Positions 1 to 7,945 are shown, counted from the first letter of the stretch. The stretch: 33,372 nucleotides of DNA from UBA1731 sp045595285 (GCA_045595285.1 JAZOAC010000144.1:1-33372), one strand, 5' to 3'. Notes: generated by a model from the letters alone, not told the origin. A program made the numbers and translations.

Positions 1-207
1 AAGGGTTATGTCGTTGACCGTAAGTGGGCAATAGCTTTGACGGCTCGTTTCACGGATGAGCTTAAGCGTGTCAAGGCCGCGATCGTTTCGGATGTACAGA
101 CGCTTGCGAGCCGCTATGCCGAGACATTGCCAGATGCAGAAGCGAAGGTGCTCGAATTGGAAAAGAAGGTTGCCAGTCATTTTGCGGCGATGGGGATAGG
201 GAATTAG
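1..207 (+). CDS. hsdM: Type I restriction-modification methyltransferase HsdM, C-terminal end (partial)
   Basis: This open frame enters from the left edge in frame 1 and ends at TAG 205-207, giving 68 residues that begin KGYVVDRKWAIALTARF and end with an acidic and lysine-rich helix (LELEKKVASHFAAMGIGN). The sequence resembles the C-terminal helical tail of type I DNA adenine methyltransferase subunits. The identification rests mainly on context, because hsdS and hsdR follow downstream on the same strand. The catalytic NPPY region would lie outside the window. The last codons and the stop (ggg aat tag) lie inside a GGAATTA heptamer repeat, so the natural C-terminus may have been altered by the repeat. 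The call is fairly secure by context but not provable from 68 residues. Confidence 0.7.
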   Translation, partial: KGYVVDRKWAIALTARFTDELKRVKAAIVSDVQTLASRYAETLPDAEAKVLELEKKVASHFAAMGIGN

Positions 208-227
208 GAATTGAGAATGAGGAATTA
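200..227. repeat. Heptanucleotide repeat tract A (GGAATTA-like, 4 units)
   Basis: Four 7-bp units run end to end: GGAATTA (200-206), GGAATTG (207-213), AGAATGA (214-220), GGAATTA (221-227). They are followed directly by GGAGGGAG (228-235), which serves as ribosome-binding site for the gene at 241. The tract contains the hsdM stop codon and fills the hsdM/rhuM junction. The same unit recurs inside hsdS and across the hsdR/ygjP junction. Confidence 0.85.
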
Positions 228-240
228 GGAGGGAGAAAAA

Positions 241-1305
241 ATGGCAAAAAAGAAAATGAGCAGTTGGGATGATTTGGAGCCGCAGAAGTCGAGTGCGGCG
301 CAGTTCCTTACGTACGTGGCGTCTGTCGGGAATGTCGATGAGCGGTATGAAATCCGCTATGAGGACGAGAATATCTGGATGAGCCAGAAAATGCTTGCGC
401 AGGTGTACGGAATTGAGATAAATTCCATCAATTATCATATAAAGAAGATATTTGCTGATGCAGAACTTGACGAGAGTTCAGTTATTCGAAAAATTCGAAT
501 AACTGGTCCGGACGGTAAAAACTACAATGTAAATCATTATAATCTTCAAGTTATAATCGCGCTTGGTTTCAAGATAGATAATGAAAAAGCGATCGCGTTT
601 CGAAAGTGGGCTAATCGGATAGTAAGTGAATACACGATCAAGGGATGGGTGATGGATGTGCCGCGTTTAAAAGACGGCTCGCCAATCACGGATAAGTATT
701 TTGAGCATCAACTTGAGCGTATCCGCGAGATACGGCTGAGCGAAAGAAAGTTTTATCAGAAGATTACGGATCTTTATGCAACATCAATTGATTATGATAA
801 AACATCAAATATGACGCGCATTTTCTATGCGACCGTTCAGAACCGTATGCATTGTGCCGTGCATGGCCATACGGCGGCGGAAATTCTCTATACGCGAGCG
901 AATGCACAGAAAGAGCATATGGGGTTGACCAATTGGGAGGATGGCCCTGATGGAAAGATTAAAAGGTCTGATGTCATTATCGCCAAAAACTACCTGACAA
1001 ATGATGAACTTGGAATATTAGAGCGCATGGTCAATGCGTTTTTGGAATATGCCGAAACGCAGACAATCAGGAAAATTCCACTCACGATGGAAGATTGGAA
1101 AACCCGTCTTGAAAAGTTTCTTGTATTGTTCGATCAGAATGCGCCGAAATATGTCGGAGATCCAGTGTCTGCCTATAAAGCACAGCTTTATGCTGAATCA
1201 GAGTTCGAGAAGTATCGCATTGTGCAGGATAAGCTTTTCATGAGTGACTACGACCGCTATCTCCTTGCGCTCGAAGAAGAGATCAAGAAGTCCCACGACA
1301 AATAA
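241..1305 (+). CDS. RhuM-family protein (virulence protein RhuM / PF13310-like)
   Basis: This 354-residue protein belongs to the RhuM family, which is commonly found embedded in type I restriction-modification operons. Its molecular role is not established. Recognisable blocks are an N-terminal helix-turn-helix-like segment (ENIWMSQKMLAQVYGIEINSINYHIKKIF, about residues 42-70), the NYNVNHYNLQVIIALGFKI block, the WANRIVSEYTIKGWVMDVPRLKDG block, and the ERIREIRLSERKFYQKITDLYATSIDY block. The C-terminal half (VIIAKNYLTNDELGILERMVNAFLEYAE) is also present, so it looks full length. The start ATG at 241 is preceded by GGAGGGAG at 228-235, which lies immediately after heptamer tract A. It sits between hsdM and the gene at 1325, 19 bp upstream of it. 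A second, truncated homologue lies at 7431. Confidence 0.85.
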   Translation: MAKKKMSSWDDLEPQKSSAAQFLTYVASVGNVDERYEIRYEDENIWMSQKMLAQVYGIEINSINYHIKKIFADAELDESSVIRKIRITGPDGKNYNVNHYNLQVIIALGFKIDNEKAIAFRKWANRIVSEYTIKGWVMDVPRLKDGSPITDKYFEHQLERIREIRLSERKFYQKITDLYATSIDYDKTSNMTRIFYATVQNRMHCAVHGHTAAEILYTRANAQKEHMGLTNWEDGPDGKIKRSDVIIAKNYLTNDELGILERMVNAFLEYAETQTIRKIPLTMEDWKTRLEKFLVLFDQNAPKYVGDPVSAYKAQLYAESEFEKYRIVQDKLFMSDYDRYLLALEEEIKKSHDK

Positions 1306-1324
1306 TGCAGAAAGGAACGCAAAC

Positions 1325-2143
1325 ATGCACTTACGCGATTTACTTAATATGGAAATCAAGGACTTTGAACTAGAGCGGAAGCGAATAGAATATTTGTTTC
1401 AGGGTCAAGAGTTTCGTGTTGACTATTCGAAGTATACTCTTAAAAAGTATATTGCTAGCAGTTTTTTGAAGAGCGCACTTCGAAGAACGGCAGTATCGAT
1501 AGATGATTTCATAAACGAATGTTCACAGGAATGGAAGTATCCTTCTCTCAAGGGATTGTTGTTTTATTGCGAAGTAATAGCAAATCTTATGGAGGTTATG
1601 GAGGTTAAACCGTGGACTAATGAATCTGCTAAAACTTTACGAGAGCGAATCCTAGAGAATATCAACCTACTACTGAACAAGACGGGGTATTGCATCGATA
1701 AGGGTTCAGATGGAATAATATCCATCGTGAAGAAGGATGCGTTGGCTTCGGCTGTAATTGAAGATTTAACAGAGGTGGATGTTGCGTCTGCCGTTCTGTC
1801 GTATAATAGGATTGAATCTAATGGTGATCTTGAGGGGAAGCAAAAGTTGCTGTTTATTATAGGCAAGCATGTCGAGCCGATTATCCAGCGTTATAGGGAA
1901 TTTGAGGGCCTGAAATATGATGTAGCTGATGATGTTCGTTTTGGGCTCAACAATCTTCATGTCCGTCACAACAATGAAGAGGGGAAGGTTGCAAAGCCCA
2001 TGCTTAAACAGTTGTCGGCGGCGAAGTTGGAATCGGCTTATGACGATTTATATAGGTCGATGCTATTGCTGATTGAGTTGGAGAAATATCCTGAAGCACA
2101 TGAACGTATCAAGAAACTCCGGAAGGATATCAATGCCGCATGA
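1325..2143 (+). CDS. Unknown protein with a HEPN-like R-x6-H motif
   Basis: This gene encodes 272 residues, mostly predicted helical and charged. The ATG at 1325 is preferred over earlier starts because AAGGAACG lies just upstream and earlier codons would run into the RhuM gene. I do not recognise the family. Near the C-terminus the segment DDVRFGLNNLHVRHNNEEGK (about residues 202-221) contains R205-x6-H212, the spacing allowed for the RNase motif of HEPN domains, and it resembles the C-terminal region of abortive-infection proteins. No signal peptide or membrane segment is visible. Its stop overlaps the first candidate hsdS start (ATGA at 2140), so it is translationally coupled to hsdS. An RNase toxin or Abi-type accessory is my inference from one short motif plus location, not from recognised homology. 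Confidence 0.55.
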   Translation: MHLRDLLNMEIKDFELERKRIEYLFQGQEFRVDYSKYTLKKYIASSFLKSALRRTAVSIDDFINECSQEWKYPSLKGLLFYCEVIANLMEVMEVKPWTNESAKTLRERILENINLLLNKTGYCIDKGSDGIISIVKKDALASAVIEDLTEVDVASAVLSYNRIESNGDLEGKQKLLFIIGKHVEPIIQRYREFEGLKYDVADDVRFGLNNLHVRHNNEEGKVAKPMLKQLSAAKLESAYDDLYRSMLLLIELEKYPEAHERIKKLRKDINAA

Positions 2144-3489
2144 GGTGTAAAATGAAGACCTCGAAATTCAAAATGACCGAACTCGGCCCCATTCCCGTGG
2201 ATTGGGAGGTGAAGCGGCTGGGAGATTTCTGCTCAAAAATAGGTAGTGGATCAACGCCAACAGGTGGATCTGCGGTGTATTTATCGCGCGGAACCTCTTT
2301 TATTAGAAGTCAGAATGTGTATAATGGTTATTTTAAACGTCAGGGACTCGCGTTTATTTCGGAGTTGGCAGCGTCCTCACTTGATGGGGTGACGGTAGTT
2401 GAAGACGATGTGTTATTAAATATAACGGGGGATTCTGTCGCGCGGTGTACCATGGTTCCTACCGATGTTCTTCCTGCAAGGGTAAGTCAACATGTTGCGA
2501 TAATTCGTGTTGCCAGGGATCGAATAAATCCTAGTTATTTACAGTGTTATTTAACGTCGCCAAGTATGCAAACGTTTATGTTGAACTTGGCGCATGGACA
2601 AGGTGGGTCTAGAAACGCACTAACCAAGGGAATGGTGGCGGATTTTCAGATACCTCTCCCCCCTCTCGCCGAGCAGCGGCGGATAGCGGGGGCGTTGTCG
2701 GATATTGATGAGTTGATTTCGGCGTTGGGGAAGCTCATTGAGAAAAAGCGCAATATCAAGACCGGCGCGATGCAAGAACTATTGGGAATTAGGAATGAGG
2801 GGGAGGGGATGGGAATTAGGAATGAGGAATTAGGAATGAGGAATTGTGGGGTGCCGCGTCGCCGACTTCCCGGCTTTAGCGGAGAGTGGGTTGAGAAACG
2901 GTTGGGAGATTGTGGTTTTTGTTTCAATGGAATAACAGGGAAGAGTGGGAATGATTTTGGTAATGGAGGAGCTCGTTATATTACTTTTTTAAATATCCTT
3001 TCAAATGTAGTTGTTGATACGTCCATACTTGATATGGTAGATATTAAACCTGAAGAGAATCAAAATGAGGTTAGGTGTGGAGATTTATTTTTTAATACGT
3101 CATCTGAAACGCCAGAGGAAGTTGGTTTCTGTGCAGTTCTCGACGAAGATGTGAAATCCGTATATTTAAATAGCTTTTGCTTTGGCTTCAGGCTTACGGA
3201 TGATAATATTAGTGGTAAATTTTTAGCATATTGGTTTAGGGCTGCAGGCGGTCGTGCCTTAATGACCTTTTTAGCGCAAGGTTCCACTAGATATAATCTT
3301 TCTAAAGATGCATTTCGAGAAGCAAGTGTTTGTATTCCTCCTACTCTTGCTGAGCAGAAGGCGATTGCGGAGGTGTTGTCTGATATGGATGCGGAGATTG
3401 AGGCGTTGGAAGCAAAGCGGGCGAAATATGAAAGCATCAAACAAGGTATGATGCAGGAACTGCTGACAGGAAAGACGAGACTGGTATAA
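2140..3489 (+). CDS. hsdS: Type I restriction-modification specificity subunit HsdS
   Basis: HsdS chooses the DNA target for the HsdM/HsdR complex. The 449 residues show the classical duplicated layout. The first target-recognition domain opens with TELGPIPVDWEVKRLGDF and runs to about residue 170. The first conserved helical region starts at PLPPLAEQRRIAGALSDID. The second domain opens with GFSGEWVEKRLGD near 245, and the second conserved region is IPPTLAEQKAIAEVLSDMD. Residues about 215-236 form a linker (GIRNEGEGMGIRNEELGMRN) encoded entirely by heptanucleotide repeats. ATG 2140 overlaps the upstream stop. ATG 2152 (MKTSKFK) is a good alternative, with GAGGTG at 2142-2147. A KAP NTPase follows 13 bp downstream. 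Confidence 0.93.
   Translation: MRCKMKTSKFKMTELGPIPVDWEVKRLGDFCSKIGSGSTPTGGSAVYLSRGTSFIRSQNVYNGYFKRQGLAFISELAASSLDGVTVVEDDVLLNITGDSVARCTMVPTDVLPARVSQHVAIIRVARDRINPSYLQCYLTSPSMQTFMLNLAHGQGGSRNALTKGMVADFQIPLPPLAEQRRIAGALSDIDELISALGKLIEKKRNIKTGAMQELLGIRNEGEGMGIRNEELGMRNCGVPRRRLPGFSGEWVEKRLGDCGFCFNGITGKSGNDFGNGGARYITFLNILSNVVVDTSILDMVDIKPEENQNEVRCGDLFFNTSSETPEEVGFCAVLDEDVKSVYLNSFCFGFRLTDDNISGKFLAYWFRAAGGRALMTFLAQGSTRYNLSKDAFREASVCIPPTLAEQKAIAEVLSDMDAEIEALEAKRAKYESIKQGMMQELLTGKTRLV
2785..2846 (+). repeat. Heptanucleotide repeat tract B inside the hsdS linker
   Basis: Units GGAATTA (2785-2791) and GGAATGA (2792-2798) are followed by a degenerate 13-base G-rich stretch (2799-2811). Then come GGAATTA, GGAATGA, GGAATTA, GGAATGA and GGAATTG (2812-2846). 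The tract is read in frame as repeated G-I/M-R-N-E-E-L. The unit is 7 nt, so loss or gain of a single copy changes the frame. The 13-base interruption, one short of two units, suggests past slippage or decay. Confidence 0.9.
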
Positions 3490-3502
3490 AGGAGGTAATA
3501 CG

Positions 3503-5083
3503 ATGTCGGAAGCGAAAGATAGTATTGACGCATCAAATGATACGCGAATGATTTCATTGCCTCAAATAAAAATGCGCGATAATAGCGAGTGTGTAGGTTC
3601 AGTTGATGGTAATATTTGGGTAGATGATATCAGCAAGAAACGCAAGCTGCAAGCGCAATCATTGATAGACCTAATTGTTGTGCAGGAAAATCCTTGTGCG
3701 ATATGTCTAAATGGAGGTTGGGGATCTGGAAAGACTTTTTTCCTTACTAGACTAGCGAAAGAATATTGTAAAGAAATTGCGAAGGGGGCAACCAAAAGTC
3801 CGGTTGCAATATACTTTAATGCGTGGAAGGATGATTTTCTTAAAGATCCTCTTTTTTCGCTGCTTGGGCAGATTACGCAAGCAGACGGCTTGCAACAACA
3901 TAAAACCATTTTGGAAGAAATTAAAAATGCGGCAAAGCCATTGCTGGCTCAGGCTGGTCTGGAATTTACAAAATGCCTTTTGAAAGGCGTTGTGAGTAAA
4001 GCAACAGGAATAGATATCGATAAGCTCAAAGATGTGTTTAATCTTTCTTTGGGCGATATTATGGCGTTGGAGGGAAAGGATTTGCATATGTCATATAAGG
4101 ATTTATGTAAGTCACGGGATCTTCTTCGTGAGAAATTAGTAAAGCTTTCGCAGGTAAATTGGAATGTTACGCATCAACCGTTAGTAATTGTCATTGATGA
4201 GCTTGACAGATGCCGTCCAATATTTGCCATTGAGTTACTTGAGCGAATTAAGCATCTGTTTGATATTTCACACATGGTGTTTCTTATTGGAATGGATGTT
4301 AATCAACTTGAAAAGTCGCTAAAAGCTGTATATGGGGACATTGATACGCAAGACTACCTTTTGAAGTTTATTGATGTGAAGATAACGTTGCCTCATTTAC
4401 CCAAGGATGACTTTATAGCATCATTGTGGCATAAGTTCGGATATGATAGCCTGATATTGCCAAACAGTAATGGAATTGTCTATGAAAATAACGATTCCGT
4501 TTTTGAAAAGTTTAAGCTCTTGGCTCGTGTTTGTAATTTGACGCTTCGCCAAATAGAACAATGTGTTCGTCTCTTTTTGTTTTTGGCTCGCCCTTATAAA
4601 ATGGAGGTAGGTGCGGTGTCCGCTGAAATGATCGCTGTAGGAATTGTTTTGAAAGTAGTTGATGTAGAGATGTATGAGAAGTTTATGAGGTGGGAATTTG
4701 AAGTGGGGAAAATGATAGATGTTATTGTGCCGTCAAGGGTTGCTAAAAATGATTTCGTTGATATAAGAAATCTAATAGGAGAAATGTATAAACTAGTATC
4801 TTCGGTGGATCCAATGGGTGTTTTTCGACAAAATCTTACTTTTTATGCGAGGCATGGAAAACCAATGATAGGTTCTTCATCAGATGATTTTTATCTGCCG
4901 AAATTTATAAAAAGTCTGCCACCTACAGAATGGCGGAATGTATGCCGTGAATATAGTTCTGGTATGTTACTGGCAAATGGGGCGGTGAATCATACTTATT
5001 TGCAAAGTGTCAGAGAAATACAAGTGCGTACTATGAACGTGATAAAAAATGCTTTTATGCTCGTCGGGGTAATGGATGAATGA
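3503..5083 (+). CDS. KAP-family P-loop NTPase (first of two)
   Basis: KAP NTPases are STAND-related ATPases that in bacteria often sit in defence and conflict loci. This 526-residue protein has Walker A GGWGSGKT at residues 71-78, the KAP-typical FNAWKDD at 105-111, and Walker B with following arginine LVIVIDELDRCRP at about 227-239. FLIGMDVNQLEKSL follows, matching the family's next strand. No clear transmembrane segment is visible, so it may be a soluble member. The SD GGAGGT at 3491-3496 fixes the ATG at 3503, 13 bp after hsdS. The C-terminal 200 residues have no recognised domain. Its place inside an hsd operon next to a second KAP gene suggests a shared accessory function, which is an inference. 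Confidence 0.88.
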   Translation: MSEAKDSIDASNDTRMISLPQIKMRDNSECVGSVDGNIWVDDISKKRKLQAQSLIDLIVVQENPCAICLNGGWGSGKTFFLTRLAKEYCKEIAKGATKSPVAIYFNAWKDDFLKDPLFSLLGQITQADGLQQHKTILEEIKNAAKPLLAQAGLEFTKCLLKGVVSKATGIDIDKLKDVFNLSLGDIMALEGKDLHMSYKDLCKSRDLLREKLVKLSQVNWNVTHQPLVIVIDELDRCRPIFAIELLERIKHLFDISHMVFLIGMDVNQLEKSLKAVYGDIDTQDYLLKFIDVKITLPHLPKDDFIASLWHKFGYDSLILPNSNGIVYENNDSVFEKFKLLARVCNLTLRQIEQCVRLFLFLARPYKMEVGAVSAEMIAVGIVLKVVDVEMYEKFMRWEFEVGKMIDVIVPSRVAKNDFVDIRNLIGEMYKLVSSVDPMGVFRQNLTFYARHGKPMIGSSSDDFYLPKFIKSLPPTEWRNVCREYSSGMLLANGAVNHTYLQSVREIQVRTMNVIKNAFMLVGVMDE

Positions 5084-5141
5084 AATTAAATTGTAACATG
5101 ATGGTTTTGTTTAAGTGAATGCGCAACAAGGAACTTCTAAG

Positions 5142-5531
5142 ATGAAATATCTTACAAATGAACCTATAGGTGAGGATTGGTATGATGGTAAGGCCCAAAC
5201 GGCTCTCGCTAAGCGCATTGTGGCTGAAATAAAGAAACCATCAACTTTCATGGGGCCGGCGGGACGAGACTGGGAGCATACGGTTGTAATGGCATTGGAG
5301 GGACCTTGGGGATGTGGGAAATCCAATGTCCTTAAAATGGTAGAGAATGAAATCGGATACACGTTTGGTGCGAATCAAGAGAAAAAATTGAGGCAGCGTT
5401 TATCAATTATGACCTATGGATGCATCGCCAGGACCTCTCGCGAAAATCCATCTTGGAATCAATTGTATCAGAATTGTCAGACAATAAAAAAGTTTTGCCG
5501 AAGAAATTCAAAGATAAACTATTTCATCTGA
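5142..5531 (+). CDS. Second KAP NTPase, N-terminal part (frameshifted gene)
   Basis: This reading frame supplies the start and Walker A of the second KAP NTPase. ATG 5142 (MKYLTNEPIGEDW) is favoured over GTG 5115 because AAGGAA lies at 5128-5133 with good spacing. Walker A GPWGCGKS is at residues 54-61. Homology to KAP proteins continues to about residue 80, after which the frame degenerates and stops at 5529-5531. The conserved continuation (FINYDLWMHRQDLSRKSILESI) is in the -1 frame. The frames meet around the six-A run at 5382-5387. The coding sequence is therefore interrupted by a frameshift that could be a sequencing or assembly error, a true mutation, or programmed slippage. Confidence 0.7.
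   Translation: MKYLTNEPIGEDWYDGKAQTALAKRIVAEIKKPSTFMGPAGRDWEHTVVMALEGPWGCGKSNVLKMVENEIGYTFGANQEKKLRQRLSIMTYGCIARTSRENPSWNQLYQNCQTIKKFCRRNSKINYFI
5382..5387 (+). other. A6 homopolymer at the frame transition of the second KAP gene
   Basis: In the upstream frame this region reads gag aaa aaa ttg. A -1 shift here joins the N-terminal frame to the frame coding REKIEAAFINYDLW. Six consecutive A make polymerase slippage, sequencing error or tandem-lysine ribosomal slippage all possible. No strong downstream hairpin was noticed. The exact shift point could lie anywhere in about 5351-5410. Confidence 0.5.
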
Positions 5532-7225
5532 CTGGCGAGCGGATGCATGGCTATGAGGAAACGTTTCCGTATTTCGGATGGATGTCCATAATTCTTATGG
5601 CGGCAAGTTCTATTTTAAAAACAAAGTTAGTCGGAGAGTTTGATTCGTTGGCGAGCATTCTGTTAATGATTGGATGTGTGACTTTTATAGGCTCTGTGCT
5701 ATTGAATTGGTTGTGCAATGGTGTTGGATTTTGGAATTCAGTTGGCAGGTCATTAATGATTGTGTCTGGTAAATTGAAGGATTCTTCCTTTGTTAAGTTT
5801 AGTCATTTGGATGAACCTTCGATGTCAGACTTCCTTGTTTTTTTGAGAGAGGTAGCCGCGGAACTGAAAGGTGGATATAAACATGTAATATTGGTTTTTG
5901 ATAATCTTGATAGATTAAATAATGAGGAGATTCAAAAATTTTGGATGGCAACACATGTGCTATTTGCAGAACGCAGAACGCATCGACCGAAAAATGTTCA
6001 GGTGATTATTCCGTATGATCGCGTAAGAATGCACGAAGCTTTTGGATCGTCACAAGCTGGGGATGAGTACATCAGAAAAGTTGTAGATAAGGTCTTTGTG
6101 ATGCCGACAGTCATAATGACAAATTGGGCAAAGTTCTTGGCAACAAGGATTCGAAATGTATTTGATTCGGTAGATGATGTTGCCGTGTCGGATGTCGTTC
6201 GGGTGTTTGATTGGTTACATCGTCCAGATGATTTGACTCCTCGCGCAATGATATCTTTTATCAACGATATGTTGTCTGTTTATGAAGGATTGCGGTATGA
6301 AGAGGACGAAGAAGCCAGATTCCCAATTCCACTCAGTATTGTAGCACTGTATGTTTTGGGATGGCGCCGGAGCGTAGTGACTGATAAAATAGACAATGTT
6401 GAATTGTTGATTGTAGGTGGAGCATTCATGCCTGAAGGGGCTAAAACAGCACGTATGTGGTATTTGGGGGATCTTAATCATTCTGCACAACTTGCAGCTA
6501 TTGTGTATCAGCTTCCGGTAAAACAGGCTGTTGCTGTTTTAACTTATCAACGTGTAGGTGCTTCACTTGATGGGAATATGTCCCTAAAGGGAATTTGCCG
6601 GCAACCAGAGTTTCATCAGGTTTTTTCGTCAGTAGTCAAACACGTCAAACAATTGGAAATGGTGCCTCAAGCCTTGGCAACAATTGATACATCTGATGCG
6701 CAGAAGTATTGGGATGAGTATTATGATGTGAAGAAGGATGAGATTGTTTTGGCGCATGGGCGGTTGCCCATCATTACAAAAGGAGAGATGTTGTTGTTTT
6801 CGCATATTTCAAAATGGCAAGATTTCTATATGCGTTTAGAAGAGCATTTACAGAAAAACGATAACCCAATGTTTAATGAGAATCTTCATGTGCAATTTGT
6901 GGAGTCGGTTGAGAATACATTGAAACAAGCAGGGAGAACATTGGTCAATAGTTTCGTCCGGCCACCAGTGGAACCTGAAGAATTCATTAAATATTTGAAG
7001 GCAGCTAAAGAGAATTTTAGATTGCTTAATATACATTGCAATATTGCTTCACTTGATGATTGGCTTGATCAAAAACTTGGGAATGGATGTGAAATGTGGG
7101 CGTGTAGTTATTTAAGTGAAGATTATCTGAGTCAAATGCCTAAAACACTTGCGAAGATAAGAGACTTTGAAAACATGACAGGCAAGAGAGCATTAGAAAT
7201 GATAGTTGGGGATAAATTGCCTTAG
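5420..7225 (+). CDS. Second KAP NTPase, main C-terminal part (frameshifted gene)
   Basis: This frame is open from 5351 and carries most of the protein. It has the KAP motif LWMHRQDLSRKSILESIVSEL (5414 onward). Two hydrophobic segments, WMSIILMAASSIL and SILLMIGCVTFIGSVLLNWL, form the membrane hairpin that many KAP NTPases insert between Walker A and B. Walker B is HVILVFDNLDRLNNEE (about 155-170 counted from 5422), followed by QVIIPYDRVRMHEAFG. Joined to the upstream fragment it would give a protein of about 690 residues. Unlike the first KAP protein it is predicted to be membrane-bound. The ATG at 5420 falls within the conserved motif and has no SD, so it is not a credible native start. Confidence 0.78.
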   Translation: MHRQDLSRKSILESIVSELSDNKKVLPKKFKDKLFHLTGERMHGYEETFPYFGWMSIILMAASSILKTKLVGEFDSLASILLMIGCVTFIGSVLLNWLCNGVGFWNSVGRSLMIVSGKLKDSSFVKFSHLDEPSMSDFLVFLREVAAELKGGYKHVILVFDNLDRLNNEEIQKFWMATHVLFAERRTHRPKNVQVIIPYDRVRMHEAFGSSQAGDEYIRKVVDKVFVMPTVIMTNWAKFLATRIRNVFDSVDDVAVSDVVRVFDWLHRPDDLTPRAMISFINDMLSVYEGLRYEEDEEARFPIPLSIVALYVLGWRRSVVTDKIDNVELLIVGGAFMPEGAKTARMWYLGDLNHSAQLAAIVYQLPVKQAVAVLTYQRVGASLDGNMSLKGICRQPEFHQVFSSVVKHVKQLEMVPQALATIDTSDAQKYWDEYYDVKKDEIVLAHGRLPIITKGEMLLFSHISKWQDFYMRLEEHLQKNDNPMFNENLHVQFVESVENTLKQAGRTLVNSFVRPPVEPEEFIKYLKAAKENFRLLNIHCNIASLDDWLDQKLGNGCEMWACSYLSEDYLSQMPKTLAKIRDFENMTGKRALEMIVGDKLP

Positions 7226-7236
7226 GTTAAATAATT

Positions 7237-7413
7237 ATGGATATTAGATTGAAAGGTTTGGCTACAAGCGGCTATATTTCTATATGGTCACAATTAAGCG
7301 TAAACCCGGTTTCCCCGGGTCTGTGTGCGTTGTCGGAGGGAGAGTGTTTAAGTCTGCTTCGACAGGGTTTTACCGATGTGATGTTGCCACACAATGGGGT
7401 AAAAAGCTTATAA
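7237..7413 (+). CDS. Small unknown ORF (58 aa)
   Basis: An ATG-started frame fills most of the 205-bp gap between the second KAP gene and the short RhuM gene and stops at TAA 7411-7413. The product begins MDIRLKGLATSGYISIW and ends GVKSL, with two cysteines and no membrane segment. Only a weak SD (TTAGG) precedes it. It matches no family I know. It could be a real small gene of the operon, a decayed gene end, or chance. Confidence 0.3.
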   Translation: MDIRLKGLATSGYISIWSQLSVNPVSPGLCALSEGECLSLLRQGFTDVMLPHNGVKSL

Positions 7414-7415
7414 GA

Positions 7416-7428
7416 AAAGGAGCGTGAG
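7416..7428 (+). repeat. Duplicated ribosome-binding leader, copy 1
   Basis: The 13-mer AAAGGAGCGTGAG occurs at 7416-7428 before the short RhuM gene and again at 7929-7941 before hsdR. Both copies place AAGGAG upstream of an ATG. This points to a small duplication during assembly of the hsdR end of the operon. The second copy encodes the last residues of the short RhuM protein. Confidence 0.75.
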
Positions 7429-7430
7429 AG

Positions 7431-7940
7431 ATGAACCAATCAGAAAACAATGAAGAACTTCCTGTGGTGCTTTATACTTCAGCTGATGGGCAGGTGAGGG
7501 TAAATGCGCTTGTCAAGGATGAGACGCTTTGGATGACTCAGGCTGGAATGGCTGAGTTGTTTGGGTGTACGATTGAAAATATCGTAATGCACTTAAAAAA
7601 CATTTATTCTGATGGAGAATTGCAAGATATAGCAACTACTAAGGATTTCTTAGTAGTTCGTGTAGAGGGAAAGCGACAGGTGTCTCGTTCAATTAGGCAT
7701 TATAATTTAGATGCGATAATAGCAGTTGGTTATCGCATCAACTCTCATCGTGCCACGCAGTTTCGTATTTGGGCGACAAGTGTATTGAAAGAATACATTA
7801 TCAAAGGATTTGCTCTTGATGATAAGCGTCTTAAAAAAGGTGGAAATCAGTTCGGAGAGGATTTCGACAAGGCTGTTAAACGGCTCTTGGATGGCGAATC
7901 GCCTGATGCCGCAGGGGATGGCTCAAGGAAAGGAGCGTGA
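7431..7940 (+). CDS. RhuM-family protein, N-terminal half only (truncated)
   Basis: This 169-residue protein covers only the first half of a RhuM protein. It has the VNALVKDETLWMTQAGMAELFGCTIENIVMHLKNIY helix-turn-helix-like block, SIRHYNLDAIIAVGYRINSHRATQFRIWATSVLKEYIIKGFALDDKRLK, and then NQFGEDF. In full-length members the next block is the ERIREIR...FYQKITDIYA region, which is missing. Here the frame ends in a short unrelated tail whose last codons lie in the ribosome-binding leader of hsdR. The SD AAAAGGAG precedes the ATG at 7431. It overlaps the extended hsdR frame by 4 bp at GTGA (7937-7940). It may be a working short form or a deletion product of a gene like that at 241. Confidence 0.82.
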   Translation: MNQSENNEELPVVLYTSADGQVRVNALVKDETLWMTQAGMAELFGCTIENIVMHLKNIYSDGELQDIATTKDFLVVRVEGKRQVSRSIRHYNLDAIIAVGYRINSHRATQFRIWATSVLKEYIIKGFALDDKRLKKGGNQFGEDFDKAVKRLLDGESPDAAGDGSRKGA

Positions 7941-7945
7941 GTAAT

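Noticed and set aside
2785..2846. CRISPR-like array in the hsdS repeat region
   Set aside because: Units are 7 bp and contiguous with no unique spacers, and they are translated within hsdS. The same holds for the tract at 11123-11267.
5420..5422. ATG 5420 as an independent start for the second KAP frame
   Set aside because: It lies within the conserved LWMHRQD motif and has no SD; conserved coding in this frame begins upstream.
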